Source of the DNA: Bradyrhizobium diazoefficiens
GTDB lineage: Bacteria > Pseudomonadota > Alphaproteobacteria > Rhizobiales > Xanthobacteraceae
Length of the DNA stretch: 64,000 nucleotides
Direction: 5' to 3'
Assembly: GCF_016616235.1 (NCBI RefSeq)
Contig: NZ_CP067100.1
Location: forward strand, 5,453,001-5,517,000
The notes under the pieces were generated by a model. It was given only the letters and a program-made list of their open reading frames with translations, did not search any database and was not told where the DNA came from. This document shows, piece after piece, positions 45,292 to 53,898 of this stretch. The translations under genes and the position numbers were made by a program. Positions within the stretch are counted from its first letter, which is position 1, and every line of letters starts with the position of its first letter.

Positions 45292-48200
45292 TCAATGGAA
45301 ATCCCGCGACGGCGGCAGGATGCGGACGTTGCGGGGGTGGCGGATTTTTTGTGCGGGCATGTCCGCGAGGGCGCGGGGGTCTTCGTTGAGCGGCTCGACC
45401 ACGGTCGCACCTGCCGGCGCCGGATGCTTGCGGCTCAGAGCATCGTTGGCAAGGCCGACCAGATCGTGCGAGCGGTCGATCATGCGCTGGGCGATCAGAT
45501 GCGTCACCTTCTCGGGGCTGCTCTGGATATACCCCTCGACCAGGACGAGGCGCGCGCCCATCACTTCTTTCCGGTACTGCTCCATGATTTTAGGCCACAC
45601 CACGACATTGGCGATGCCGGTCTCGTCCTCCAGCGTCATGAACACGACGCCGCTGGCGCTGCCCGGCCGCTGCCGCACCAGGACCACACCGGCGCAGCGG
45701 ACGCGGCGCCGCTCGTTCTCATGGCTGATCTCCTTGCAGGCGACGACGCGCTCGCGCGAAAACATCTCGCGCAGAAATTCCATCGGATGGCCTTTTAGCG
45801 ACAGACGGATGGTCTGGTAGTCCGCGACCACCTGCTCGGCGCGCGGCATCACCGGCAGCGGCTTTGCATGCTCGTCCGGCTGCTCGCGCGCGGTGGCCGC
45901 CTCGAACAGCGGCAGCGGCACGTCGTCGGGCAGCCGCCGCACCTGCCACAGCGCCTCGCGGCGGTCGAGCCCGAGCGAGCGGAACGCATCGGCATCGGCC
46001 AGCAGGATCAGCGCGCGCTTGGGCAGGCCGGTGTCGCGGGCGAAGTCTTCCAGCGAGGTGAAGGGCCGGCGGCTGCGCGCGGCGACGATGCGGTCGGTCC
46101 AGTCTTCCTGAGTGACATGGATCTTGCCTTGCCGCTTCGCCTGCTCCGCCTTGAGAAACTCCTCATCGGGATCGAGCCAGTGGAAACCGTCGATCTGGCG
46201 GAAGCCGAGGCGTACGGCGCAATACTTGTCCGTCGTGTTCTCCAGCGTGCTTTGCGCAAAGCTATAAGAGACATCGATGTCGCGCACCTCGACGCCGTTC
46301 TTGCGGGCGTCGCCGACGATCTGCGCCGGAGCATAAAAGCCCATGGGTTGCGAGTTCAGCAGACCGCAGCAGAAGGCATCGGGATGATGATACTTCAGCC
46401 ATGACGAGATGTAGACGAGTTGCGCGAAGCTCGCCGCATGGCTCTCAGGAAAACCATAGGAGCCGAATCCCTTGATCTGGTCAAAACAGCTTCTGGCGAA
46501 ATTGGCATCGTAGCCGCGCGCCACCATGTTGCCGATCAGCTTCTCCTCATATTGGCCGATGGTGCCGACATTGCGGAAAGTCGCCATCGAGCGGCGCAGG
46601 CCGTTGGCCTCCTCGGAGGTGAACTTTGCCGCCTCGATCGCGATGCGCATCGCCTGCTCCTGGAATAGGGGCACGCCCTTGGTCTTATGCAGCACCTTGT
46701 AAAGCTCGTCTGCGGGACCATGCTCGGGCGATGGCGAGGGATAATTCACCTTCTCCTGGCCGTTTCGCCGCCGCAGATAAGGATGCACCATATCGCCCTG
46801 AATCGGGCCCGGACGCACGATCGCGACCTCGATGACGAGGTCGTAGAACTCCCGCGGCTTCAGGCGTGGCAGCATGTTCATCTGGGCGCGGCTCTCAACC
46901 TGGAATACGCCGAGCGATTCCCCCCGGCACAGCATGTCGTAGACCTCAGGATCGTCCTGCGGGACGCTTGCCAGTACCCAGCGCTTGCCCTTGTGATCCG
47001 CGATCAGGTCAAAACATTTCCTGATGCAAGTAAGCATGCCCAGCGCGAGCACGTCGACCTTCATCATGCTGAGCGCGTCGACGTCGTCCTTGTCCCATTC
47101 GATGAAGGTGCGGTCGTCCATCGCGGCATTGCCGATCGGCACATAGGTGTCGAGCCGGTCCTGCGTCAGCACATAGCCGCCGACATGCTGGGAGAGATGG
47201 CGCGGGAATTCGATCAGCTCGGCCGCAAGCTCGACCGCGAGGTTGATCATGGGATTGTGCGGATCGAGCCCGGCCTGCCGGACCTGCATGTCATTGAGGC
47301 CCTTGCCCCAGCTGCCCCAGACGGTGTCGGCCAGCGCGGCAGTGACGTCCTCGGTCAGGCCCAGCGCCTTGCCGACGTCGCGGATGGCGCTGCGCGGACG
47401 ATAATGGATGACGGTGGCGATGATCGCAGCGCGGTGGCGGCCGTAGCGGCGGTAGACATATTGCATCACCTCCTCGCGGCGCGAATGCTCGAAATCGACG
47501 TCGATGTCGGGCGGCTCCAGCCGCTCCTTGGAGATGAAGCGCTCGAACAACAGATCGACCTTGGTCGGGTCGACCGAAGTGATGCCGAGCACGTAGCAGA
47601 CGGCCGAATTCGCCGCCGAGCCGCGGCCCTGGCATAGAATGTTTTGGCTGCGCGCGTAATGCACGATGTCGTGCACGGTGAGGAAGTAGTGTGCGTATTT
47701 CAACTCGGCGATCAGCGCGAGCTCCTTCTTCAGGGTCGCGTGAAGCTTCTCGCCGATATTGGAAACACCGCCGAAATATTTGTCGACGCCCGCCCAGGTC
47801 AGATCCTCCAGATGCCCCTGCGCGGTCTTGCCCGGGGGCACCGGCTCGTCCGGATACTGGTATTTGAGCTGGTCGAGCGAGAACTCGATCCTGTCCGCAA
47901 AGCGCATGGTCTCGGCGACTGCATCGGGGAAGTCGCGGAACAGCCGCGCCATTTCACGGGGCGTCTTCAGAAAGCGCTCGGCATTGGCCTCCAGCCTGCG
48001 CCCGACCGCCTCGATCGTGGTCTTTTCCCGGATGCAGGTCAGCACGTCCTGAAGCGGACGGCGGGCGGGATGGTGATAGAGCACTTCGTTGGTCGCGAGC
48101 AGCGGCACTTTGGCTGTTGCGGCGAGATCGTCAAGCCGCGCCAGGCGGCGCCGGTCGTCGCCGCGATAGAGCAGGCTCGCCGCCAGCCACACGCCCTGGG

Positions 48201-48672
48201 CACGGCTTGCTTTGAGCTTTGCGAGAACATCCGACGCCTGCGCCGGCTCGAAGCGATGCGGCAGCGTCAGGACCAGGAGCTGGCCTTCCGAAAACTCGAG
48301 CAGGTCAGCAAACCTGAGATGGCATTCGCCCTTCTCGATCCGCGTGATGTCGTCGCCGCGCTTGCCCCTTGTAAGGAGCTGGCAGAGCCGGCCATAGGCG
48401 GCGCGGTCGCGCGGGTATACGAGAATATCGGTCGTGCCGTCGATGAAGACGATGCGCGCGCCGATCAGCAGCTTTGGCTTGTGCAGCACCTCCGAATTGT
48501 CGAGCTCCTTATAGGCGCGCACCACGCCAGCGAGCGTGTTGTGATCGGCAATGCCGATCGCGGGAATGCCGAGGAGGCTGGCCTGATGCACATAGGCGCG
48601 CGGATCCGAGCCGCCGCGCAGGAAGGAGAAGTTTGTGGTGATGCCGATCTCGGCGTATGCGGGCGTGCTCAT
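45292..48672 (-). CDS. dnaE2: Error-prone DNA polymerase, DnaE2 type
   Basis: 1126 residues. An alpha-type C-family polymerase used for translesion synthesis and induced mutagenesis. PHP-like domain from MSTPAYAEIGITTNFSFLRG. The polymerase core has the catalytic Asp pair in EPPDIDVDFEH (about 390) and then HRAAIIATVIHYRPRSAIRD. The fingers contain IEVAIVRPGPIQGDMVHPYL, followed by GFPESHAASFAQLVY. The OB domain ends with GVVFMTLEDETGIANVVVWP. ATG 48672 overlaps the imuB stop (ATGA), so the longer open frame is rejected. It is the last gene of the SOS cassette imuA-imuB-dnaE2 and needs ImuB for access to the clamp. Confidence 0.97.
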   Translation of the reverse strand: MSTPAYAEIGITTNFSFLRGGSDPRAYVHQASLLGIPAIGIADHNTLAGVVRAYKELDNSEVLHKPKLLIGARIVFIDGTTDILVYPRDRAAYGRLCQLLTRGKRGDDITRIEKGECHLRFADLLEFSEGQLLVLTLPHRFEPAQASDVLAKLKASRAQGVWLAASLLYRGDDRRRLARLDDLAATAKVPLLATNEVLYHHPARRPLQDVLTCIREKTTIEAVGRRLEANAERFLKTPREMARLFRDFPDAVAETMRFADRIEFSLDQLKYQYPDEPVPPGKTAQGHLEDLTWAGVDKYFGGVSNIGEKLHATLKKELALIAELKYAHYFLTVHDIVHYARSQNILCQGRGSAANSAVCYVLGITSVDPTKVDLLFERFISKERLEPPDIDVDFEHSRREEVMQYVYRRYGRHRAAIIATVIHYRPRSAIRDVGKALGLTEDVTAALADTVWGSWGKGLNDMQVRQAGLDPHNPMINLAVELAAELIEFPRHLSQHVGGYVLTQDRLDTYVPIGNAAMDDRTFIEWDKDDVDALSMMKVDVLALGMLTCIRKCFDLIADHKGKRWVLASVPQDDPEVYDMLCRGESLGVFQVESRAQMNMLPRLKPREFYDLVIEVAIVRPGPIQGDMVHPYLRRRNGQEKVNYPSPSPEHGPADELYKVLHKTKGVPLFQEQAMRIAIEAAKFTSEEANGLRRSMATFRNVGTIGQYEEKLIGNMVARGYDANFARSCFDQIKGFGSYGFPESHAASFAQLVYISSWLKYHHPDAFCCGLLNSQPMGFYAPAQIVGDARKNGVEVRDIDVSYSFAQSTLENTTDKYCAVRLGFRQIDGFHWLDPDEEFLKAEQAKRQGKIHVTQEDWTDRIVAARSRRPFTSLEDFARDTGLPKRALILLADADAFRSLGLDRREALWQVRRLPDDVPLPLFEAATAREQPDEHAKPLPVMPRAEQVVADYQTIRLSLKGHPMEFLREMFSRERVVACKEISHENERRRVRCAGVVLVRQRPGSASGVVFMTLEDETGIANVVVWPKIMEQYRKEVMGARLVLVEGYIQSSPEKVTHLIAQRMIDRSHDLVGLANDALSRKHPAPAGATVVEPLNEDPRALADMPAQKIRHPRNVRILPPSRDFH

Positions 48673-50258
48673 GCGAAGAGACCGTGCACATACCAGTTGG
48701 GCGGAACGGGTTTGCCGTCGTCGTCGAAGCATTCCCCCTCGTAGAGACCGTCGCGAAAGATCCAGAAGCGCAGGCCCTCGGCATCCTCGATGCGGAAATA
48801 ATCCCGGGTCAGCTGCTTGCCGGCCTGCCGCCACCATTCCATGGCGATGCGCTCGGGCCCTTCCACCCGCACCACGGCATGCAGCGCGCGGCGCCAGGTG
48901 AATTGATGCGGCGGGCCGTCAGGCACGGTCGCGAACGGCACCTTGATCGGCTCCGGTCTGTCGAACAGCCGCAACGGGCGCAGCGGCGGCTCGCTTCTCG
49001 CGCGTGCCGGCCATTCGGCCTGCATCGCCGCGGCCAGATGATGCTGCGCGGGCGTGGTCAGCACCGCGCATTCGGGAATATGCGTATCTTGCGGTAGATG
49101 GACGACGACGCGCTTGCCCCCGATGCGCGCAGCGATGCGGTCGATCAGCGCGGCGAGTTCGTCATTGTCGTGGACATGGGCGTCGAGATCGCGCTGCTCC
49201 TGCACCACGATCTCGGTGCGGCTCGCCGACAGGCGCACCATGTCGAAGCCGAAGCCGGGATCCAGCGGATCGGCGAGCGCATCGAGCCGCTCGCGGAACA
49301 GGCGGTCGATCACGGCACTTCGCGTCACCGGCCGCCCGGTCTCGACCGTGATCGCGCGCACCACGCCGTCGGTGCGGAAGAACGCGGCCTCCAGGCGCCG
49401 CGCGCCCTTGCCCTGTTTCTCCATGGACGCAATCAACGTGTCGGCCAGCCGCGACAGCGTCATCGCGATCATGGTGTCGGTCGCGATCGGCTCGGCGAAG
49501 CGCTTCTCGACGATGTAGTCGGGCAGCGGCTTGCGCGGATTGATCGGCGCGTCGCCCTGCCCCAGCGCATGCGCGAGCAAGGTCGAGAACCGTGCGCCGA
49601 AACGCGCCGTGATTTCACTCGGCGCGCGCGAGGCAACGTCGCCGATAGTCTTCAGGCCGGCGCGGCGCAGGCCGGTGGTGATAGCCTCGTCCGCACCGAG
49701 CGCGGACACCGGAAACCGGTCGATCGCCGCAACCTCACCGCCATTGGCGACGATCGTGCCCGTGGCCTGCCGCGTCAGCGTACGCGCGCAAACCGAGGTG
49801 CCGGCAATGGCCGCGCTGACGGCAAAGCCCTGACGTCCGAGCGCTCGGAGCAGCGTCTGCAACAGCGCAGCCTCGCCGCCGAACAGATGCGCACAGCCGG
49901 TGATGTCGAGGAACAGCCCGTGCGGCGCATCGAGCGCCACCAGCGGTGTGAAGCGGTCGCACCAGTCGGCGATGTCGCTCAGCGTCTTGGCATCGGCCAC
50001 GACATCGGCGTCGAACACCTTTAAATCCGGACACATCGCCCGCGCATTGGCGAGCGGCTGGCCGATATGCAGGCCAAGGCGCTCGGCGGCCTCATCGAGT
50101 GCATGGATCACCAGCGCGTTGCTATCCTTGATGACAACAATACTCGGCTCACCCTGCGCGCCGTTGCTCGGCGGAAAAAACCGCTGAATCCGGTCGATGG
50201 GCAGGCGCGGCAGCCACAGGCTGAGGATACGCCGACGGTTCACTGAACTGGCACTCAT
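48669..50258 (-). CDS. imuB: ImuB, catalytically inactive Y-family polymerase homologue
   Basis: 529 residues. It begins ILSLWLPRLPIDRI, where true Y-family enzymes carry metal-binding acidic residues, so it is not expected to polymerise. PHGLFLDITGCAHLFGGEAA is the usual second motif. Little-finger region about 230-330, then a C-terminal domain. In Caulobacter and mycobacteria ImuB is the hub that binds the beta clamp, ImuA and DnaE2. ATG 50258 with ATGGAAATGTG upstream is the best start and lies inside the imuA reading frame (110-base overlap). It overlaps dnaE2 by four bases, so translation is coupled along the operon. Confidence 0.94.
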   Translation of the reverse strand: MSASSVNRRRILSLWLPRLPIDRIQRFFPPSNGAQGEPSIVVIKDSNALVIHALDEAAERLGLHIGQPLANARAMCPDLKVFDADVVADAKTLSDIADWCDRFTPLVALDAPHGLFLDITGCAHLFGGEAALLQTLLRALGRQGFAVSAAIAGTSVCARTLTRQATGTIVANGGEVAAIDRFPVSALGADEAITTGLRRAGLKTIGDVASRAPSEITARFGARFSTLLAHALGQGDAPINPRKPLPDYIVEKRFAEPIATDTMIAMTLSRLADTLIASMEKQGKGARRLEAAFFRTDGVVRAITVETGRPVTRSAVIDRLFRERLDALADPLDPGFGFDMVRLSASRTEIVVQEQRDLDAHVHDNDELAALIDRIAARIGGKRVVVHLPQDTHIPECAVLTTPAQHHLAAAMQAEWPARARSEPPLRPLRLFDRPEPIKVPFATVPDGPPHQFTWRRALHAVVRVEGPERIAMEWWRQAGKQLTRDYFRIEDAEGLRFWIFRDGLYEGECFDDDGKPVPPNWYVHGLFA

Positions 50259-50961
50259 CACATTTCCATTCCATGATCCAGCGGCCACACGGGCCATGAC
50301 GATTGCGCAACAGCTCGGCATCAAAGCGCGGCGCGCCCCAGGCGCTCCAAGGCGCCGCAGGCACTGATGCCGAGCCAGGCGGCGAATGCGCGGCGCGCAA
50401 CATCCATCGCGTCTCCGCGGTCGAAGGCAGCGGCTGCGCGGCCATGCGCAGCATCAGGCCGGTGACACCGGACGCTTGCGCGGCCAAGGTGAGCTTGCGG
50501 CTTGCGACGAGATCGAACTGCCTCATCTCGCCCCAGAGCTCGAGCACGACCGCGCCGAGCGCATCGCAGGCGAGCGCATCGGCCGAGGTGCGCAGCGCGC
50601 TCTCGACATCGGCGGCGCGCACCATCACCACACGGCGCGGATCGAGGCCGAGCTCGGCGAGCCCGCTCATCGACAGCGCGCCGGTTTCAATTTCAGAGAA
50701 GTCCTGCCGCACCCATAGCAGCGGCCGGCGCGCCGTCACGCGTCCCGCAAGCCCGGTGACAAAGCCCGTCGCAGCCGCGCCCTGCCGCCCTTCGCAAAAC
50801 ACCTCGTGGATCGCCGCGCGCGCGAGCCCGCCCTTCAAGGCGCGGTCGGCCTCGTCGTGGCCGAGCGCGACGCGGTCATACTGATGCACGACCTCCGCCG
50901 TCTCGATGCGCTCGATCTGGCCGCGCAAGGTCGCAAGCGCGCTTCCACGTGCGCCGCTCAT
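50149..50961 (-). CDS. imuA: ImuA, RecA-like SOS mutagenesis protein
   Basis: 270 residues. Starts MSGARGSALATLRGQIERIE with GAAGGAG nine bases upstream, which decides against the in-frame ATG at 51024. GLARAAIHEVFCEGRQGAAA is the RecA-like strand and loop, but the P loop is degenerate (no GKT), as usual for ImuA. RPLLWVRQDFSEIETGALSM is also conserved. The C-terminal 36 residues lie past the imuB start and read in another frame of that gene, a longer overlap than is common. First gene of the SOS cassette, with a LexA box 66 bases upstream. Confidence 0.93.
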   Translation of the reverse strand: MSGARGSALATLRGQIERIETAEVVHQYDRVALGHDEADRALKGGLARAAIHEVFCEGRQGAAATGFVTGLAGRVTARRPLLWVRQDFSEIETGALSMSGLAELGLDPRRVVMVRAADVESALRTSADALACDALGAVVLELWGEMRQFDLVASRKLTLAAQASGVTGLMLRMAAQPLPSTAETRWMLRAAHSPPGSASVPAAPWSAWGAPRFDAELLRNRHGPCGRWIMEWKCDECQFSEPSAYPQPVAAAPAHRPDSAVFSAEQRRAG

Positions 50962-50990
50962 GCTCGCCGCTCCTTCAGGGTGATTGCCGA

Positions 50991-51010
50991 GGTTCTCAAA
51001 AATAAGAACC
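50991..51010. promoter_or_regulatory. 20-bp palindrome upstream of imuA
   Basis: GGTTCT and AGAACC flank CAAAAATA. It holds GTTC and GAAC as inverted half-sites rather than the direct repeat of a LexA box. It lies between the LexA box and the imuA ribosome site, so it is probably in the imuA leader. Confidence 0.4.
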
Positions 51011-51026
51011 TGCGGCTGGCTCATTT

Positions 51027-51041
51027 GTTCATGATATGTTC
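51027..51041. promoter_or_regulatory. LexA (SOS) box, shared divergent region
   Basis: GTTCATGATATGTTC is an exact match to the alphaproteobacterial LexA box GTTC-N7-GTTC. It lies 66 bases from the imuA start and 83 bases from the radical-SAM gene, in the only non-coding stretch between the two divergent operons. It should repress imuA-imuB-dnaE2 and may repress both directions. Confidence 0.88.
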
Positions 51042-51123
51042 TAATATAAAGCTAACGAGGTCGGATGAGTCAATCGAATTGGTGCTCATTCGGATTCGTG
51101 AGCTGAATCAAAGGGATTCCACG

Positions 51124-52359
51124 ATGGACGTGCAACGCAAGCTGGAAATTCTCGCAGACGCCGCCAAATACGACGCGTCCTGCGCCTCCAGCGGCACCGA
51201 GAAGCGGGATTCCAGCGACGGCAAGGGCATGGGCTCGACCGCGCCAGGCATGGGCATCTGCCATTCCTACGCGCCGGACGGACGCTGCATCTCGCTGCTC
51301 AAGGTGCTGCTGACCAACGCCTGCAATTACGATTGCCTCTATTGCGTCAACCGCGCCTCCTCGAACGTAGCACGCGCCCGCTTCACCATCGACGAATTGG
51401 TCAAGCTGACGCTCGACTTCTACCGGCGCAACTACATCGAGGGCCTGTTCCTCTCCTCCGGCATCATCCGCAATCCCGACTACACCATGGAGCAAGTGGT
51501 CAGTGTCGCGCGCAAACTGCGCGAGGAGCATCACTTCCGCGGCTACATCCATCTGAAAACCATTCCGGAGGCCGCCGACGCGCTGATCGCGGAGGCCGGC
51601 AAATATGCCGACCGTCTCTCCATCAACATCGAGATGCCGCAGGAGACCAGCTTGCAGCAATTCGCGCCGGAGAAGGACGTGCGCGCGATCCGCCGCACCA
51701 TGGGTCGGCTGCGGCTGAAGCTGGACGAGGCCGAGGACAGCCGCAGTGCAAAGACGAAAGCGAAGCCGCAGCGTTTCGCGCCGGCCGGACAAAGCACGCA
51801 GATGATCGTCGGCGCCGATAGCGCGACCGATCATACCATCCTGCACACCAGTGCCAATCTCTACGGCTCCTACCGGCTGCGGCGCGTCTACTACTCCGCC
51901 TTCAGCCCGATCCCCGACGCCAGCCGCGCCTTGCCTCTGGTACAGCCGCCGCTGCTGCGCGAGCACCGGCTCTACCAGGCCGATTGGCTGATGCGGTTCT
52001 ACGGTTTCGACGTCGGCGAGATCGTCGACGAGCGCGCGATGCTGCCGCTCGAGATCGATCCAAAACTCGCCTGGGCGCTGCGCCACCGCGACCGCTTCCC
52101 GCTCGACGTCAACCGCGCCAGCCGCGAGGAGCTGCTGCGCGTGCCGGGCTTCGGCACCAAGGCGGTCGAGCGCATCATCGCAACGCGGCGCACCACCACG
52201 ATCCGGCTCTCCGATCTCGCGCGGCTGCACGTGCCCCGGCACAAGGCGCTGCCGTTCATCGTGCTTAGCGATCACCGCCCCTCTCCGCATCGCCTCGACG
52301 AGGCGCGGCTGATCGAGCGTTTCAAGCCGAAGGCAACACAACTGGGGTTTGGCTTCTGA
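51124..52359 (+). CDS. Radical-SAM DNA modification/repair protein (UDG-linked, TIGR03916-like)
   Basis: 411 residues. A lead region (CASSGTEKRDSSDGKGMG) is followed by the iron-sulfur motif C67-NYD-C71-LY-C74 (CxxxCxxC) in LLTNACNYDCLYC, then a radical-SAM barrel (YIEGLFLSSGIIRNPDYTME, DRLSINIEMPQET). The C-terminal part holds a helix-hairpin-helix, VNRASREELLRVPGFGTKAV, of the sort that binds DNA. This matches the family linked to UdgX genes and annotated as a putative DNA repair radical-SAM protein, with no known reaction. ATG 51124 is used. The stop overlaps the UdgX start (TGATG), so the two are made together. LexA control from the shared region is likely. Confidence 0.93.
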   Translation: MDVQRKLEILADAAKYDASCASSGTEKRDSSDGKGMGSTAPGMGICHSYAPDGRCISLLKVLLTNACNYDCLYCVNRASSNVARARFTIDELVKLTLDFYRRNYIEGLFLSSGIIRNPDYTMEQVVSVARKLREEHHFRGYIHLKTIPEAADALIAEAGKYADRLSINIEMPQETSLQQFAPEKDVRAIRRTMGRLRLKLDEAEDSRSAKTKAKPQRFAPAGQSTQMIVGADSATDHTILHTSANLYGSYRLRRVYYSAFSPIPDASRALPLVQPPLLREHRLYQADWLMRFYGFDVGEIVDERAMLPLEIDPKLAWALRHRDRFPLDVNRASREELLRVPGFGTKAVERIIATRRTTTIRLSDLARLHVPRHKALPFIVLSDHRPSPHRLDEARLIERFKPKATQLGFGF

Positions 52360-53801
52360 TGCAGTACATCACTCTCGATACCGAAACCGATTTCGAAGGC
52401 TGGCGCAAAGCTGCGCGTAGCCTCGTGCTGCATCACATCGAGCCGCGCGATATTACCTGGGCCGTGCAGGGCGGCGAAGCGGAGCTGTTCGCGCCGCCCG
52501 CGCCATCTCCGATCCTCGAGGTGAGCGACGGCACCTTCAACGTCTCCGCAAAATTCGTCGAGCTCGCCAAGGCCGCGATCCTGCATCGCGACGGCGAGCG
52601 CTTTGCGATCCTCTATCGCCTGCTCTGGCGGCTGAAGGACAATCACGATCTCATCGAGGTCGCGACCGACCCTGACGTCGCGCAAATCACGGCCATGACC
52701 AGAGCCGTCCATCGCGACGAGCACAAGATGCACGCCTTCGTGCGCTTCCGCGAGATCGGCCGGGAACGCGCAGCGCATTACGTCGCTTGGTTCGAGCCGG
52801 AGCATCACATCGTCGAGCTTGCTGCACCGTTCTTCGCAAAACGCTTTGCCGACATGCCCTGGTCGATCCTGACGCCGGATTTGTGCGCGCATTGGGATGG
52901 CCATGCGCTCTCGTTCACGCCGGGCGTCGGCAAGAGCGAAGCACCGGGCGAAGACCGGCTGGAGGAAACATGGCGGCGCTACTACGCCAGCATCTTCAAT
53001 CCGGCGCGGCTCAAGGTGAAGGCGATGCAGACCGAGATGCCGAAGAAATATTGGAGGAACCTGCCCGAGGCTTCAATCATTAAACCCCTGATCGAGGACG
53101 CCGAGCGCATGACCGGCGCCATGATCGCCAATGCCGCAACCGATCCGCACAAGCCTCAGAAGCGGCCGGAGGCTCCGATGAAACGCAAGCCAGCTGCCGA
53201 CGATCTCGAAACCCTCCGCGAGGAGGCCGCGCATTGCCGCGCCTGCCATCTCTACAAGGACGCGACGCAGACCGTGTTCGGCGAAGGTCCGAGGTCCGCC
53301 AACATCATGCTGGTCGGCGAGCAGCCCGGCGACAAGGAAGACCTCGCCGGCCATCCTTTCGTGGGACCGGCCGGGCAGATGCTTGACCGGGCGCTGGAGG
53401 AAGCCGGCGTTGACCGCAAGAAGGTCTACGTCACCAACGCGGTCAAACACTTCAAGTTCGTACCGCGCGGCAAGATCCGCCTGCACCAGAAGCCGACGAC
53501 GCCGGAGATCAAAGCGTGCCGGCAATGGTATGAGCGGGAAGTTTCGGCAATCAAGCCGGAGCTGATCGTGGCGATGGGCGCCACGGCCGCACAGAGCGTG
53601 TTCGGCAAGATCACCCCGATCGGCAAGACCCGCGGCCGGCTCATAGACCTGCCCGACGGACGCAAGGCGCTGGTGACGGTGCATCCGTCCTATCTGCTGC
53701 GGCTGCCGGATCCCCGAGCGAAAGCGCTGGAATATCAGCGCTTTGTCGAGGATCTGAAGATCGCCGCCGGCTTACAGAAGAAAGCCGCACGCGCGGCCTA
53801 A
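52359..53801 (+). CDS. udgX: DUF4130-UdgX fusion, uracil-DNA glycosylase superfamily
   Basis: 480 residues in two parts. N-terminal DUF4130 (about 1-250: FEGWRKAARSLVLHHIEPRD, later DVAQITAMTRAVHRDEHKMH), the module that accompanies the radical-SAM gene. C-terminal UdgX (about 280-475), with iron-sulfur cysteines in HCRACHLYKDATQTVFGEG, then GEQPGDKEDLAGHPFVGPAG. The insert RGKIRLHQKP carries the His that in mycobacterial UdgX attacks uracil-DNA and stays covalently bound. HPSYLLRL ends the fold. It should capture uracil in single-stranded DNA as a suicide complex. Overlap with the radical-SAM gene shows a joint role. Confidence 0.93.
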   Translation: MQYITLDTETDFEGWRKAARSLVLHHIEPRDITWAVQGGEAELFAPPAPSPILEVSDGTFNVSAKFVELAKAAILHRDGERFAILYRLLWRLKDNHDLIEVATDPDVAQITAMTRAVHRDEHKMHAFVRFREIGRERAAHYVAWFEPEHHIVELAAPFFAKRFADMPWSILTPDLCAHWDGHALSFTPGVGKSEAPGEDRLEETWRRYYASIFNPARLKVKAMQTEMPKKYWRNLPEASIIKPLIEDAERMTGAMIANAATDPHKPQKRPEAPMKRKPAADDLETLREEAAHCRACHLYKDATQTVFGEGPRSANIMLVGEQPGDKEDLAGHPFVGPAGQMLDRALEEAGVDRKKVYVTNAVKHFKFVPRGKIRLHQKPTTPEIKACRQWYEREVSAIKPELIVAMGATAAQSVFGKITPIGKTRGRLIDLPDGRKALVTVHPSYLLRLPDPRAKALEYQRFVEDLKIAAGLQKKAARAA

Positions 53802-53898
53802 TACCTGGCGGAATACGGCTTTCACGCTCCGGTTGTCATCCAGCCTTCAAATCATTCGCGGACAATAGCCCTTCCAACAGGTTAAGGGGCGTCCAAAA

